Assembly: GCF_022605165.1 (NCBI RefSeq)
Contig: NC_063073.1
Span: 1,054,001-1,118,000 of the forward strand
Length of the DNA: 64,000 bases
DNA from: Purpureocillium takamizusanense
Lineage: Eukaryota > Ascomycota > Sordariomycetes > Hypocreales > Ophiocordycipitaceae
Direction: 5' to 3'
This document shows, piece by piece, positions 22,220 to 36,269 of the stretch (its first letter is position 1; every line of letters starts with the position of its first letter). Under the pieces are notes generated by a model. That model saw nothing but the letters and a program-made list of their open reading frames with translations. It was not told where the DNA came from and searched no databases. The position numbers and the translations under genes were made by a program.

Positions 22220-25182
22220 TTATCTGCGTGCGAAGCAGCACATGATGCCAGTCTTGCCCAAGAACCACAGGAAGCCAATGAACCGAACCAGCGACAGAAC
22301 TGCTGTAGCGTACAGCAGAAACTTGAAGAAGTTGGCGGTACGGACCGACGCCGATTTCTGCAAGACATGTCAGCTATCGCCTTCAGGATTCCAGTAATGC
22401 CGCGGTGTTTGTGTGTGTTTGGGGGAGATGGGTTCCGAAGGAGACTTACGCCGATGCCAAACGAGTTGAAGTTGTCGCTAGTAATGACAATGACCAGAAG
22501 AATGTTGGAGAAGAGCCAGGACACGACCAGGCCGGTTCTGAAGGACTTGTACGAGTCCTCGACGTCCTTCTTTTCCACTTCCTCCACCTCTTTGAAGGGG
22601 GCGAGAGCGCGGCGCACCGTCTGCTCAAACTGGCTGTCGATGTCTTCCTGCTCCTTCTCGATTTCCTCCACGACGACCTCGTTCTTTTCGCCCTTGGTGA
22701 TATTCGCGGACGGCAGAGCTTCCGCTTTGTCGGATCCCTTTGTGCCCCACGAAACGTCGTGCCAGTTGTTGAAGGCGTACACCATGAGAATGTTGATGTA
22801 CGTCGACATGAGCAGGAGGTAGTAGGGGAAGGAGTGGAACATGTGCCACGGGTCCAGGTACAGAAACGACGCCAAGAAGTACAATCCGTAGATGGTGATG
22901 AGAGCAATCAGGATGACGCCAGCCGCACCGGATCCCGAGAAGAAACTCTTGACGAAGTCCGCTCCCGAATCGAGCTTGATCTGGTCCTCGATGGGCGTGT
23001 CAAAGGCGCGCGCGACGAGGTAGCCAGAGAGCACCAGAATGTAGCCCTGAACCAAGCCAAAAAGCATAAAAGAGGCGATGTAGGTGAACTTGGAGCCCTT
23101 CGGACGGTTACCCAGGGCCAGGATGAACTGGAGAATGACAAAGGCCAAGTAGAGATACTTGAGCAGTGCGTTGATAATTGGCGTTGCCGTATCACCAAAA
23201 GGCCAGGCGTGGTGCTCCGACGTGCTCGACGAGGCGACGACCGGAGTGCCAACAAGGTCCATGATGACAGTCGTCGTCAGGTAGTAAGACGCCAGAGAGA
23301 ACCAGGAGAAGATCAGGTTGAGGAAGTTATAAATGAGCTGGATGTGAAAGAAGAACATGCGGATGATGTTGTGACCGCTCTTGTAGATACGACCAAAGTG
23401 CATCAAAGAGTACAACGAGGCGGCAAAGGAACCGTTGAGCCAACGACGACGCTGGCTGATGAACTCGGCAGCGCCTTCGGGCACGTCGGTCTCACCCTTG
23501 GCGGCCTTGATGTAGGTCAAGTGCCACTTCTGACCGGCCTTGGCGACCAGCTCGAAACACAGGATTCGGTCCTCGGCCAAGAACATGTTCTTTTTGAAGA
23601 TGTTCATGCCGTCAATGCCCTTCTTGCCTAGGATCTTGGACAGCGTGTGGTCGCCGTGGAAGTACTGCTCCAGCGGACGGCCCATGATTGCTCTAAATCG
23701 ATAGGCGGAGAAGGCACCGGGCAACACACTGACGTAGCCGAACGACGACTCGAGGGGCTTGTCGAGAATGTTGGATATCTTGTACTCAAAATTTTGAACT
23801 GCGACGAGGGGGTTGAAGAGCTTCTTGCCGCCCTTGCCCAACATGGCGTGAATCTCACCGCAAGCGCCTCCCAGGTCCTTGTCATTGTAGAAGCCCTCCC
23901 ACAGCGCGAGTAGAGAGCGTGGGCTGGGTTTGGTGCCGGCGTCGATGAGGATGGTGACTTCGGGGTTCAGGATGCGGCCAAAAGCGTTGAATAGCCAGCG
24001 ATGGGAGTTGATCTTCTTGCTGTTCTTTTGCTTCAAGCAAAAGATGAATTGAACGGGCGGCAGGTTCTGCGGGCTGTCGCCCGTCGGGCGGATGAGCTGC
24101 TGGCCGGGTGTCACGGACAGCTGGCTGGTGTACTCGAAGATATGGGCCACGGTCTCTTTGCCGTCAACATCCTTCTTGATGACACCGTCTTGATAAATTC
24201 CCACGGTGGCGAGGACGTCGAGAACATTTTTGTCGGCCTTTTCGATACCGTCAAAGACCAAGCACACGACAATTTTCTGCCAGGCGGGGCCACCTTTATT
24301 CCAGAAGGTTGACTTCTTGAGATTGACAATGTCGCGAATATTTTGCATGACGCCGTGGAGAGTTCGCGAGAGTAAGACCTTGTCCTCGTTGTAGTACGTG
24401 ATGGCGATAAGAAGCTCCGTGTGTCGGTTATACATGCGGGGCCGCAAATCGTAGCCGTTCTTGAGCGTAAACTCGTTGGGGTCACAGGTAGCAGCCGTAT
24501 AGCGCATCTTCATGAACTCTTCGTTGCCGCCCTCGACGTCGCGGTACTGAGGCTGGACCGCGTTCTTGATGGCGCTGGGCACGGGATAGTCAATGCTCAG
24601 GACGGAGCCCTGGACGAGCTTGACCTTTCTGGTATTGTAACGCTTCAGGCCACCGCCCGTGCCCTGGCCGAAGCCGGCGGGCTGCTGTCGCTGCATCCAG
24701 CTGTCCTCCTCATCATTGAAGGTCGAGGCCGGGCGGTCGTAGTGGTAGCCGTCCTGCGGGAATTGACCGTACGCCCCGTGCTCACCCAACGCGCCCGAGC
24801 CAGCTCCGGGGTGCTGCGCAGCTCCCGGGGCATAAGACTCGGTGAGGCTGTACGCGGAGACAGGGCGGTCGGGGGGCGTACCGGCGCCGAGACGGTCGTG
24901 CTCGTAACCCAGTGAAGGGGGCTCATTAAGCAAGTAGCGGCCAGCCTCATCGTCGTGTTCTTGAGGCGGCATGTGATACTGTGCAGAGGGTCTCCCACGT
25001 TAGCGACATGCGATTGGGCTTGCAGCCGTTGCGGCCGCTGAGCCGTTGCTGGCGCGTCTGGGGAGGGGCAGTGGGCTAGGAGAGGAACTCACGTTTCCAC
25101 CGGGAGACAAGTCCTGCATCGGGTGTCCGCCACTGCCGTACTCATGGCCCTGGCCATGGCCGCCGTGGCCTTGGTACGCCAT
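22220..25182 (-). CDS. Class III chitin synthase
   Basis: Three exons, complement of 25093-25182, 22450-24978 and 22220-22357, encode 918 residues. The family-2 glycosyltransferase core contains Glu499-Asp500-Arg501 (EDR) and the processivity motif QRRRW at 539-543, followed by a cluster of transmembrane helices that form the chitin-translocating channel. The Gly/His/Gln-rich N-terminus followed by [14 protein letters not shown] is typical of class III enzymes, which occur only in filamentous fungi (A. nidulans ChsB, N. crassa chs-1 type). The enzyme polymerises UDP-GlcNAc at the hyphal tip plasma membrane. The final exon encodes a last membrane helix and a short CCFARR tail. It is divergent from the OPY2-like gene across 4.6 kb. 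Confidence 0.98.
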
Positions 25183-28100
25183 GATGGTGAAGCGTGGTGC
25201 TCTCTCGAGCTATTGTGGCAATCGCGGGCAGTGCGTGCGTGCGTGCGGTTCGATAGCAATGCTCAACTGGCAAGCGTGGTGTTGTCGATGATGCGGAGGC
25301 TGGGGTGGGTTATTTTCCCCTTTCTCGCTCGCGTGCAAAGACGGCGTCGCACCTCTGCTGGTAAGAAATCTGCTGGCAGGAGCTTTGAGGTTGGGCTTCC
25401 TAGTCCCGCCCAAGCGTCCAAACTCAGGATGCTGTAGCTCCGGCAACAGTTCCCGGTGACGATGCAGAGGTAAATACCAGCCTCAAAGCGAACGGCAGCC
25501 GCTGGGTCGACGAGGAGGCGGACGCGGAGGGAAAGAGGGCGACAGTCGTGGCAGAGGAGAGGGCGAGGCGATGGTGCGGCTGGGTTTGGTTTTGGGGAGA
25601 TAGAAAATGCAATAAAAGAGACGGGACGGGGGACGACGGCTCAGGGGAGTGACAGTCGCTGAGGGCGGTATACTTTACGGCGATCACAGGCAGGCCTTGT
25701 TTCACAGCTCCCCCAAGCAAGGCCAGCGCACCCACTCTCGAGGTACCTATCTGGGTGGTGCTACCTACTAGGTAGGTATTCGCCCTTGCTCAAAATAGGG
25801 GACTGGGTAGCGCTAACGCGAGCTGAGCCACTGGCAGCGCAGGAGCAACCACTGGCAACTGGGGCTCGCTGGGGCTCACTGGGGGCTCCCGTCCACCACC
25901 TCATCCTGGGCTGTCTGTGCTCCTCCCGCCCACGCGGCTCCACGCCCCCCGTCCGAATTCTGCTGGGTGGTGGTCTCCCAGTTCTTCCCCTTGCGAGGTG
26001 GTGGTGAGCGGGCGAGGGCGTGGTCGGGAGCAACTTGGCGATGAAGCGACGCGACAACATCAGTTGCTACCACATGCTCGAACAGTTGCCACCCTTCTCG
26101 CCTCCCGCTGGCATGCCAACCTGAAGTACCGACCACCCTCTGCAGGGTCTGCGCACGGGACAGCCTCTACAGGCGCGATCGGCGGCCGCTGTGTTGTTTC
26201 TCGCCCACCACGCGGGCAGTAAAGGTATCAGTCATCCGTACAAGGTACTTCGTATTTATTAGTTGCTACACTGGCCTTTCCGTCGTTCTCTTGTCGACGC
26301 GCGCGCGCGCGCCCCAGTGCTCGCAGCGGCGTGGGCATTTCCGTCTCAGCCCAGGAGTCAGCTGGCGCACGTCAGCCTTGTGAGCAGCCTGGACGAAGCC
26401 CGTCTGTAAAGTCAGGGTGGCTAGCAGCCGGTCATGTCATCCACGGCGCTGCTCGGATAACGCAGCGCCGAAAATTTTTGCTCGGCGGATTCCTCAAGCC
26501 GCCAGTGCTGACGCGGACCATGCTGTTGGCCATGTGCGAAGAAGGATGGACTCGCACCCGTAAGACGTTGTCAGGTATGGGTACGGGTACGTGGAGGCGC
26601 CGAGGTAGGTGTTCCGACCAACGCGTCACACAAGGCCTGTCAGCCAAGGTACCTATGGAGGTATACTATCAACCACCTTGCAATTACTCCGACGTCTGCG
26701 GCCAGCGGGCCGAATCGACTCGCAGGCTCACGCGGGCGGACGCCTTCACTACTCGAGGTGGCAAGTTAGAGCCCATGCCCTCCGTGCGATCGGAGAGCTG
26801 CATGCCACAACACGAGGTCGACCAGCTTCGACTCGATGCACCACCTGCTAACTTTCGGGTGGGAGGTACCTACATGGCTGCGCCGCCGGGCCCCCCGCCA
26901 GCCGGCCCCGGCCAGCTGCCGCCAGCCCCCCCAAAAATAGCTCCGCGTTGTGGAGGGCGAGGAGTGAGAGTTGTGGGTGGAGTGGAGAGGCTGGTGTGCT
27001 GCCATGGCATCCAATCTTGGTGGAGGCGGTGCACCACGAGTCGTGTCCTCCCTCCTACCTGGCAGCAGGGAATCATTTCGATGTTGCTACGGGGTATGTA
27101 CTGTACACCCTACGGAGTACTTCGTACGAGGTGCTACGTAGAAGAAGCAGTCGCGTGAGCCACAGTTGACGATGCGGCCACGTCTTGCCACCTTCTCGAG
27201 TCCCTGTGCCCCTCCAAGGCCATGCCTAGACAGAGAGAGTTACAATCCACATTCAAGCCGCTGCCCTGTCGCCTCGGAATACAACTTATGTATGCATATC
27301 CGCATCTCCTGTCGAGAGGGTTGGAGATTCGAGCAATCAATGCCCGGCCGCAATATCGACATCAGGATCTGACCGGGATGGCCCGGCATCTATAGAAGCC
27401 CTGGCATCAATTGCTCATCTCCGTTGGGACTCTGCTACGTGGACCGCTTGCAACTTGGCGTTGCTTTTCAACAAACGTCGGCATCATCGCCGGTGGTGTT
27501 GTAGCGTCTGACGGGCAACTCATGTGTGTGCCGCTGCGGCGGCTTCGCCCGCCGGCACCGGTTGAGAGGCTACGAAGTAGCAAAGGGGGCTCGAACGCAG
27601 TGTAGTCGCAGGTGTGCATTGACGGACTGAAATATGTAGTGTGGACGAACGCTCCCCTCCCCCATCCTCCCCCGTCCGCGATCCGCATCAACACAAAGCT
27701 TCGCCCACGATCCGGGGCCGCGGTCCGGCGCCAAGAGATCCTATATACTAACGTATCCCTTCACGTCGTGCGCTCTGGGTGAGGCGCTGCGGCTTGTGAT
27801 GCGGGAGGCGAGCTTGCATCTCCATCGTACGCCCTCGCTTGCCCTTCTCGTATCTGTATTCGCACTTGACTCTGTCGACCGTCCCTTGCTTGGCCAGGTT
27901 TCAGAGAGCCACCCCTCCTATCTCTGGCAAAAGACATGTGACGTGCGCGGTGGCGACGGTCTCCAGACCGGAACCTCGAACCGCGTCACTGCTCACCGTG
28001 CCCGCAGGCTTGATCAAGTAGAAGAGCTGCTGCTGTGGCCTCCCTCTTGGCCGGCCGTCAAGCAGGAGTACCCAAGGCAGAACAGCACAGTGGTGCCGCA

Positions 28101-28463
28101 TTTACGCGGCGGGCGGCAGACGGCTTCGAAGCTGCGTGTCGGCCCAGTCGTGCGACGTCCGCTCCTGCTTCCATCGCTGGGTCGTCCCCTTGCTGGGACC
28201 CACGCGCCACTGTCGCAGCAAAATTATTGCGTTCTGCACACGGCACTGGCTGCAACGGTAGGCCCCATCCCCTGGTGTCGACGTGCAGCTCAGCGCTGAG
28301 AGAGTGGTCGAAACAAAAGGCTTGTCAAAGATTGCAGATGAATTGGTTTGCTCCTGTGGGCGAATGAAGAGCAGACGGCTTTTGCGATATTACAAGGTAT
28401 CGCCTGATCGTCTACTCCGTTCACACTCCTCTCAAAACGTAGTAAACGACCGATCGATGGCTC

Positions 28464-28469
28464 TATAAA
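28464..28469 (+). promoter_or_regulatory. Candidate TATA box 1.3 kb upstream of the OPY2-like gene
   Basis: TATAAAC followed by a C/T-rich stretch resembles a fungal core promoter. If used, the OPY2 leader would be about 1.2 kb or would start a separate transcript. Confidence 0.3.
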
Positions 28470-29353
28470 CCCGCATCGCCCGTGTGTCGCCATCTCCGTG
28501 TTGTCATCCTCTTCTCTGCCCTTGTCCGCCCATCTGCCTACTACATCTTGGCCGGAGCGCCCGGAGAGGCAGCTCATCGGTGCTCAGCGCTGCTCTGCTG
28601 GAATGCTCCCAAGGCGCGTCGCCGACAGCAGATCGTCCGTCCGTCTGGTCTGTCAAACCCAGCCGACGCGAGCGAGCGAGCCCGCGTGCCATCAGCAGCT
28701 ACAACAGCAACAGCCGCCGCTGGCCGCAGTGCGCCGCATCCGCCCAGGCCACCTCGAATGCCCTGCTGGGCGACTCTCTCTGCTCTCTCTACGCAAGGAT
28801 GGGTCGCCTCGTCATGCAGGAGGCGATGGCTGACCTGCACGACCAGCATCATGTCCAGCAGCTCGTCCGTGCACGCGGGGCGAGTCCCGCACTGTGTGTT
28901 GATGGGCCCCATCCAGGGCCCGGTCCAACGCTAGTCGTCGCACGAGTCACAGCCACCAGCCGCTGTACCCCCTCTGTTCCTGGCCCTGCCGGAGGGTCCG
29001 CGTCTGCCCTGGGGGGTCGCTCAGCGGCGCGCATCCAACGGGCCAGGGGCTGCGCCGCGTCCACAATGCACTGTGCAAACGTCTTTAATTGCCTCGCCCA
29101 CACCGGCCCTGCTCGGCTCTAGCACCCCCTGCCCCTGGCGCAGTCACCGTCCTTGAACCAAGGCCAGCCCAGCCAACCATCGCTCCCCTCCCATTTGATC
29201 CCCCCCCCTTTGGGTCGTTGGCGCCATTCGTCTCCGCTCCGTGGTGAGACCTGCGCCGGCCCTCTTTGCGTCGTTTCGTTCGTCTCCCTCCTCCACCTTG
29301 CACTTCCATCGACAGCACCCGCCGCCGACCGACGACGACGCTTCATCACAAGC

Positions 29354-29397
29354 AGCATCGCAGCATCGCCGCATCGCCGCATCGCCGCATCGCCGCA
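29354..29397 (+). repeat. Tandem GCATCGCC octamer repeat in the OPY2 leader
   Basis: About four to five direct copies of GCATCGCC with slight variation, located 365-410 bp before the ATG. Confidence 0.85.
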
Positions 29398-29762
29398 AAG
29401 CGTCGAACTACTTCCTCGGGCTCAACTCACGTCTTTGCTTCGATTCACAGTCGCCAGGCCGATATGTCTTTCACTCCTTTGATTTAGCATCATTACCATA
29501 CCGCCGGTCGTTCCAACTCAAGAGCTAGCCTCACAGTCCAATCGTTTCCACGCCATTTTTATTCCTCAACATCAGCGACCCCCCCCGCTCCTTACACCCG
29601 GTACACTCGAGCATCGTTTGCAGGATTTATCACGCAGAGCCCGACCCCGTCCGGACCTCACTAGGGGACGACGCTGCCGTCTCTCTGCCGTATCCTAGTT
29701 GCGACACTCTCCAATCGACAGGACCGCATCCGTACCCTACGCTATCGTGACAATTTCTCAAG

Positions 29763-31134
29763 ATGGAAGTAGAAAGGCAGATGTTTGCGAGGAACTTGGT
29801 CGAGCTGAGAGAAGGTAAGTGACGAGCCGTCGCTAGGACCAATAGAAGATAAGCACTGACCTCATCATCCAGCGCTGAAGCACGTTCCTCTACTGAAGAG
29901 AGGATGCGTGCAGTGCGATGGCAATGCAAAGCTCCAGTGTCCGTCCTGCCCCCAAGGGCAGAGCTGCCAGTTCTCGGTACCTACAGACTGCACACAATGC
30001 CCGGCGGCGGTCTGCCTGCCTAACGACACGACGCCTCCGCCGAGCAACGACGGCGGAAAGTCCGGCGGCGACAGCGGGCCCAACGTTGGCCCCATTGCCG
30101 GAGGTGTCGTCGGTGGTGTTGCGGCAATCGCCATCCTGACGTACCTAGTGTGGAGGTTCCTCATCAGGCCCAAGAGGTCAAGCGTCACCCAGTCGATCTA
30201 CGAGCCTTCAGGCAACTCAGCTCGCGACGTTGAAAAGGACAATGCTTCGCGAATCACTCATCGCTCATCCACCCACACAGTCCACTCCATCGCATCTACC
30301 GTCCTGACGCGAGCATCCAACATCATCCAGATTGCGTACATTCCCGGAGTCACCAACCGAGCAACGCCGACGTCGCCAACAGTTCTCGTGCCTCCCGTGC
30401 CGCCGATCCCGATGCATCACTCGGGCGCGCATCGTGCGTCCAACCAGGACGACCAGCACTTCTTCGTCCCCGGGAACCTACGAGACTCCACATACTCTGG
30501 CATCTCCGAGTTCTCAGACCGCACGTCGTATGCGCCGCGCTCTAGCATCGCGTCGACAATATACGGCAAGCAGGCGCAAATCCAAACTCCCGCGCAAACA
30601 GGCATGCGTGCCAAGCCCACTGTCGTCAGCGTCAAGTCAGGTAGCGCGAGTGGGGCCAACACGCCGCCCGTCCCTAGCATCGACTTTGAGAGGTTTGGTG
30701 CCGGAAGACCACAGAGCAACGCCAGCGTCTTCAGTGTCGGCTCGACTTTTGTCAATAACGCGAACACGGCCACGCAGGCACGGGCGCAAGTGGTGAAACT
30801 AGGAGGGGGTCTGAAGAAGATTGATGTCGGGGCCAAGTCAGAGGCCAGCGTCTCATCCACGTCGTTGGTATCGACATCGTCTCCGACCCCGTCTACCAAG
30901 AACACAACAGCAGACTCCCACGCGGCTACAGTCAGGAATCCGTCGCCTGTTGGTGATCTCGGTCCATTCTCCGACCCTCCGGGTACGCCCAAGACGCCCA
31001 ATATCCCGAAACTCGTGGCGGTCATGGAGGACGATGAGGAGCCCACTCGGTCTGGAAGCCGAACGTCGAAACGGTCTCCATCGGTTGAAAGGGGCCGCAG
31101 CCCTTTCGGTGACGAACACGCCACAAAAGAATGA
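29763..31134 (+). CDS. Opy2-like membrane anchor of the HOG/MAPK pathway
   Basis: Two exons (29763-29814, 29873-31134) encode 437 residues. The N-terminal extracellular domain contains eight cysteines at 29, 32, 40, 43, 49, 57, 60 and 65 (CxxC pairs, as in CVQC and CPSC), the pattern of the Opy2 N-terminal domain. A glycine/alanine-rich transmembrane helix spans about 89-115 and is followed by the basic RPKRSS stop-transfer. The long cytosolic tail is rich in S, T and P with TP/SP sites, consistent with a signalling scaffold. In yeast, Opy2 recruits Ste50 to the membrane and links Sho1/Msb2 to the HOG and filamentation MAPK cascades. There is no cleavable signal peptide in this model. Sequence outside the cysteine domain diverges, so the assignment rests on that domain and topology. 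Confidence 0.88.
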
Positions 31135-33782
31135 TGCACGCTTCCATTTACATCCTATTCTTGCGGGCGGTACCATGCGACAAGTCTGGGCCACGGTCCG
31201 GTTGTCTGCATGGGCCACCCACGCTTCTTTTTGGATATCCTCTTCAGCGGCGGGATACTTGACAACTAGGGTTTTGGCGTCTTTGGATCAGGGCCGACGC
31301 AACGATATCTAAGGCCGATTTGGTTGGCGGTATACTTGCGGCACAACAGATATTTCTCAGTATCATGAACTTGAATAGAACTCATGGACCTCCACGGTAC
31401 AATCTCCTTGTGGGTAAGCTGTCATTATGCGGATGTATAGCATGGTGCGTCGCGGTATGGCGCGATTGCGTACCGCGAAGCAACTGCTCACATAGTGACG
31501 ATAGCCGTGGCCATAGCGTCTCACGGGTTGTCATTGCATTGGCTGTCATTGTGCCGCACTTGGCCAAAAGGCAGGCATGCCCCTTCAGTCGTTTGCGTAA
31601 CGCAAGTTGCGTTTGTTCTGCCGGGGTAGTCTCGATTCTGGACGAGCGAGCGGTTCGCCTCGCGAGAAGTCCACAAATCACTCTGACTGCCGGCCAGAAT
31701 GGCGTCGTGTTGTTTCCCGGGTTTCACGCGCTGAGGCGTTTTCTTCCTTCCCACCTTTCCCCTCTCATTCTTGTCAATGTTGCTACTGTCTTGGTCAACC
31801 GGAGGCGCGCGGAGGGGGAGGTGGTATCATCTGTTTGAACTTTTGCACAAGACGAAAGCGGGCTTGACGCCAGGCCCCCAAGTCGATGAGCGATACGGCC
31901 TTTTTCTTTCTGCACCTCGTGTGGCAAAGATACCGTGGCGAGGGGTGCGTGCGTCTCGCGAGCGAGTCTGGGAGGCATATACTTCGTAAAGTGGCAGGCG
32001 AGCTGGCCAGGTGTGGGAACGAGGGGGAGGCTTTCGTGGCGGAAAACTCGAAACTCGCTCGCCCGAAGGGCTTGCTGCTGGCCAGGTCATCACTGTCTTG
32101 TGGCTACATAGCTCATAAGAGGGACGAGAGGACGTATGTAGCTGCTGTGGCTGGGCCCCGAACAGCATGGCATTGTATGTACTTCATACATTTGTATATT
32201 TGTAGGTACGCGTCTGACGTTTAACTGTCGTCTAGGATGTTAGACTTGCGGACTCTGAGCTAGTACAAATTTCGTACAAAGTCAAACGCAACGCTGTGCG
32301 TTCACACACGCGCGCGCACATGCAAAACAAGATATCCAAGCATGGTGTATGTAGGAACAGTCTACAACGACACGGCAGAGAGAGACGCGCAGCCCAGCGT
32401 TCAACACCCTGAGAAGATTCCGCACCAACTCCGCGGCCGGCGCACCAGCCAACCTCAAACCCGTCCCGTGGCCCGCCATGTTACGCCATCGGGAGACGCC
32501 ATCGTCAAACGGCCCTCTCGTCCGTCCGTCCGTGGTCGTTCCCCATCTTGCTCCCTCCTCCCAACCCTTCTGCAAGTCCGGCCCGATTAAGCCAGGGGCA
32601 AGAAGCGTCTCGCACGGCCCCAAGGGGGGTTTTTTACCATCCCGTAGCAGGGCAAGCCTGTTCGTTCTTCTATCTGATCTTTTCACATACTTACTTATAG
32701 GAGCGAGAAGCATGACATGCCAAGGTGTGTAGATGAGCATCCACGCCACGGGTGTTGTTCATGCACTTTCTGGAGCGGCATGAGCACCGTGAGGTTGGTA
32801 CAAGGTAGGTTCTTCCTACGTACGTACATGCCGTTTGGCAGTCTTTAGATTCTCCTTCTCCGACCTGTCCGCCGTCCCTATCCCCGCTCGTGTTCGGGTC
32901 GCCGTCGTGTCCCCGCTTCACGGCCGGGAAGCACAGACCAGGGGACGGAACCGGCGAAGTCGAGCACGTGGAACGGTGAGTAAATCGCTTTCACTGGCGA
33001 AATATGTGCCCGTGCAATGGATGGATGGCTCTAGAGCTGACGCTTTTCGGGGCTCGTGCTGCCTCTGTTCTTTTCCTACACACTCTCTCTCGTGCTGAAG
33101 CCTCTTGGCCACAGCGGCGAGACCGGTATGTAACTAAGTCAGAAGAACACAGCAGCATCGACTCGGATGAACACAAGAAGATCGATTGCGTAGGTTGTTG
33201 AATCAGGGTTCATCCCAACCTCGTCGTTTTCTCTTCGTCCCCCTCCGTACTCCCCCCTGGTCCTTGCAATACCGTTTGTTCTCAACCCCGCCCGCTTCCC
33301 ACCTCCCGCCCACCTTGGCTGGCGCCCGAAATGAGAGGGGCAATTCATATGCAGGAGAGCGTTATGAGAAGCCGAGTTACCAAGGGGCTCGTCAGGATTC
33401 CGGACAGAGATTTCAGCGACCTACAATTGGTGATGGACTTGAAGGGGCCACTTGAAAGGGGGAGCCGGGGAAGGAGAGGAGGCCAGGCGAGTAGTGGGTT
33501 TAGGTTTTGTTGCGTTTCATTCATTGATGGCGCCCCGAGTGACCTCCCGACCTGCCGTTTCGATGAACAACATGAACATGTGTCGACTGCGTGTTGTCTA
33601 TCGGCGAAGGCACTGCGATTCGATGCCACGACCGAACGCATGCATGGGTAAGTACGAAGTAGGGAGGCAGGTCCATGATAGGCAAGGTTCAATATACGAA
33701 GTGCCACCACCCCTACACTGCCGCGGGCATGACTGGCCTTGAATGCATCGGAGCCGTGGAAAATGTCCTCTACGGGCAAGTC

Positions 33783-33796
33783 GGGGGGGGGGGGGG
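33783..33796 (+). repeat. Poly-G run (about 14 G)
   Basis: An uninterrupted G tract in non-coding DNA; the length may be affected by sequencing error. Confidence 0.8.
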
Positions 33797-36269
33797 TTGA
33801 GGACGCTGTAAGTCAGTACTAACCTTACCACCGTATGCATGTTGCGTGCTTGATGACTGGAAGTATATATATATACTGTACATACGTACATACGTGCATA
33901 CATACGAAGTATGTACATGCAACGGCTCGGGGCTGTTCCTTGGAGTAAGAGACCGCACCCAACACATCGGCCGGTCTGTCTCGTCGTCCCCGCTGCGACG
34001 GGCAGCCCATCCAAGTGCCGACGTCGCAACAAGCGGGGTAGAACAGTACTGTAGACGAGAGCCCAATGCAACAAGGTTGCAAACGGAGAGCCAGACCGGA
34101 GACACGGACGGACAAAGCGAACAGGCCGGCGAAGAAAGAACCCACCTGTGCTCCCCCATCATCATTGCACGGACTGCATCGCCGTGTTTCCCCGCCCCAA
34201 GCCCTTTTTTTTTTTTTTGCGCTCTCCGTGTTTATACGGTTGGTGCTTCGGAAGAGTCGCTTGCGTCAGGTTCGGAAACCCCCGTTGGCTGACAATACCC
34301 GGCCGGGCAGATATTGGCGTCAACAGTTCATCCTGACACGCCGGGGCGGCGGCGGGCGAGACGGCGCGTCCCTCGCTTGTCTTGCCAGATGGTAGCATCA
34401 ACCTTCCCCATCCGATAATGGAAGCGCGTGTCAAAGGATAAAGATGGTGTGGTTACTTGAGGAGGCTGCCATGTACAACCTACCTCGGTGCCAGGCCATG
34501 TGAATTGACAGCGACCCTCCCAGCCTCCCTCCCTGTCTGTCCGTCATACCCAAACAAACAAGTCTCCCGACTCCCCTCCCCCTAACCCTCCGCATGCCCC
34601 AACGCCCCGGCCAGCCAAGTCGGCTATTTGAGTGAGTGTTCGCCATGCGTACCTCCCAGTCGTCTCCGTTAGCGCACGCCACCGCTTTGGTCACCATGCA
34701 TCAATGTGGATGGGCTAACCGGTGGCCTGACCGAGTCTCGAGTTGGAGAAAGAGGAAGAGAGATGGAAGAAAATAATCACTCCCCGCTATCGTTACTACG
34801 TGTGGGCGTGAATTGTACCAGTGCGTGACCCGACTCAGCCAGCGACCAAATGTTGTAAGAGAAAAAACAGACTGCGCTTTCTTTTCGAATAGTATAGTAC
34901 TGTATAAGCAGGGTCAAATCAACATCTTAGACTCTGCCAGAGTACGAAATCACCAGGACGAGGCTGCTGTACTATCCGTCCCAAGGTCCCGTCACGCCAA
35001 GTACCTGCCACGCCTGCCCCTCCATAATCTTTAGCACAAGGACCGCCCGCGCCCGGCCACGGCCACGGCCACGGCCATGGGTGTGTGTGCCAGGATGGCT
35101 GGATCCATGGTGAATGCTGCTTGTGGAGGAGGAGGTGGTGATGATCCTGGTGCTGATGTGCTGTCATGGTGCCACCTAAACTCGTTTCGGCCGTGGCCTC
35201 TCTCGACCCCGTCGACGCACTACGAAACGCACGTCGGTTCAAACGGAAGCCCACAAACCGCGTCTGCTCGTTCTTTGGCCCGGCTGTGGTTAGAAGGGTT
35301 GCCCGTCCTCGTCGTCCTCGTCCTCGTCGTTCGGCATCCTTGCGGCAGGCTCGTGGGTGTGCGTACCGAGTAGTCCGCGCTCCTATCTAGCTATCCCCTG
35401 CCCGCCCTGCTCGCCGTGCAACCATACCTATGCCCCTCACAATCCGGCGTCCCGGGCGGTTCAGCGCGGAAAAAAAATCTGAGCAAAATTTGAATTCATG
35501 GCGTGTTCTGCGCCGCCAGCCTGACGGCCCAAGAGTGGACATCTGCTGGGGGGTTTTGTTTTTTGAATCATGTTGCTGCCCGACGATAAAGCCGCAGAAA
35601 AAACAAGACCGGCTGTTGCCGTACAGGCAGATACCCTGTGTAAATGGATACTTGGGTACCGGGCCGGATAAAGCATTATTTGGTCTCTCTTTTCTCTCCA
35701 AGGTACTATTAAGGTACCTACCTATGTAGCAGCCAGGGCAGTGTATGTACCCGCGTTCTTGTTTTTGACTGCTGTACATTAGAGAGTAGAGAGCGACAGA
35801 GGGGAAAATGTACTACAGAGACAGATTTGGGGGGGCGTGATCGGCGACAGTACTTCGTACGTCGTCCAGCATGGTCGTTAGTCCTTTGGTCACGTTGCAC
35901 GCGCTCGACGCGGGCGTTTGTGCGGCCCAGCGGAGGCTGCTGCGCCGTCACTGCGTCGCGCATGGATGCGCAGTGCAGACAGACGCACACACGCTCAAGG
36001 CCCCCGCCCGCCCGCGCGAGCCCCCCCCGGGAGGGGGCCGGAAAACTCATGTTGGTGGGGGTGGGCAGCCAGCCCAGCGGTTCGATCGACCGCATAATGA
36101 TGCACGTAGCAACTACGTTAGTACTAAGGTAATGGCATGCTACAAAAGTCAAGGTATTTGCCTGACAGACGCCCGACGCGCCGTGCTGGAGGGAGGCAGG
36201 CATATGATGGGCGCCAGTGCCTCAGCGGTGGGAGCTGCTTGCAACCTTGACTTTAGTAGTACTTGCAAG

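Larger units (their letters stand above)
25183..29762. other. 4.6-kb divergent spacer between chitin synthase and the OPY2-like gene
   Basis: No ORF here has domain-like composition. Seen in the spacer are GGTACCTA-type palindromes at about 25740-25780, TACTTCGTA motifs at 26246 and 27119, a TATAAA at 28464-28469 pointing towards OPY2, and an octamer tandem repeat at 29354-29397. It probably holds both promoters and long leaders. Confidence 0.55.
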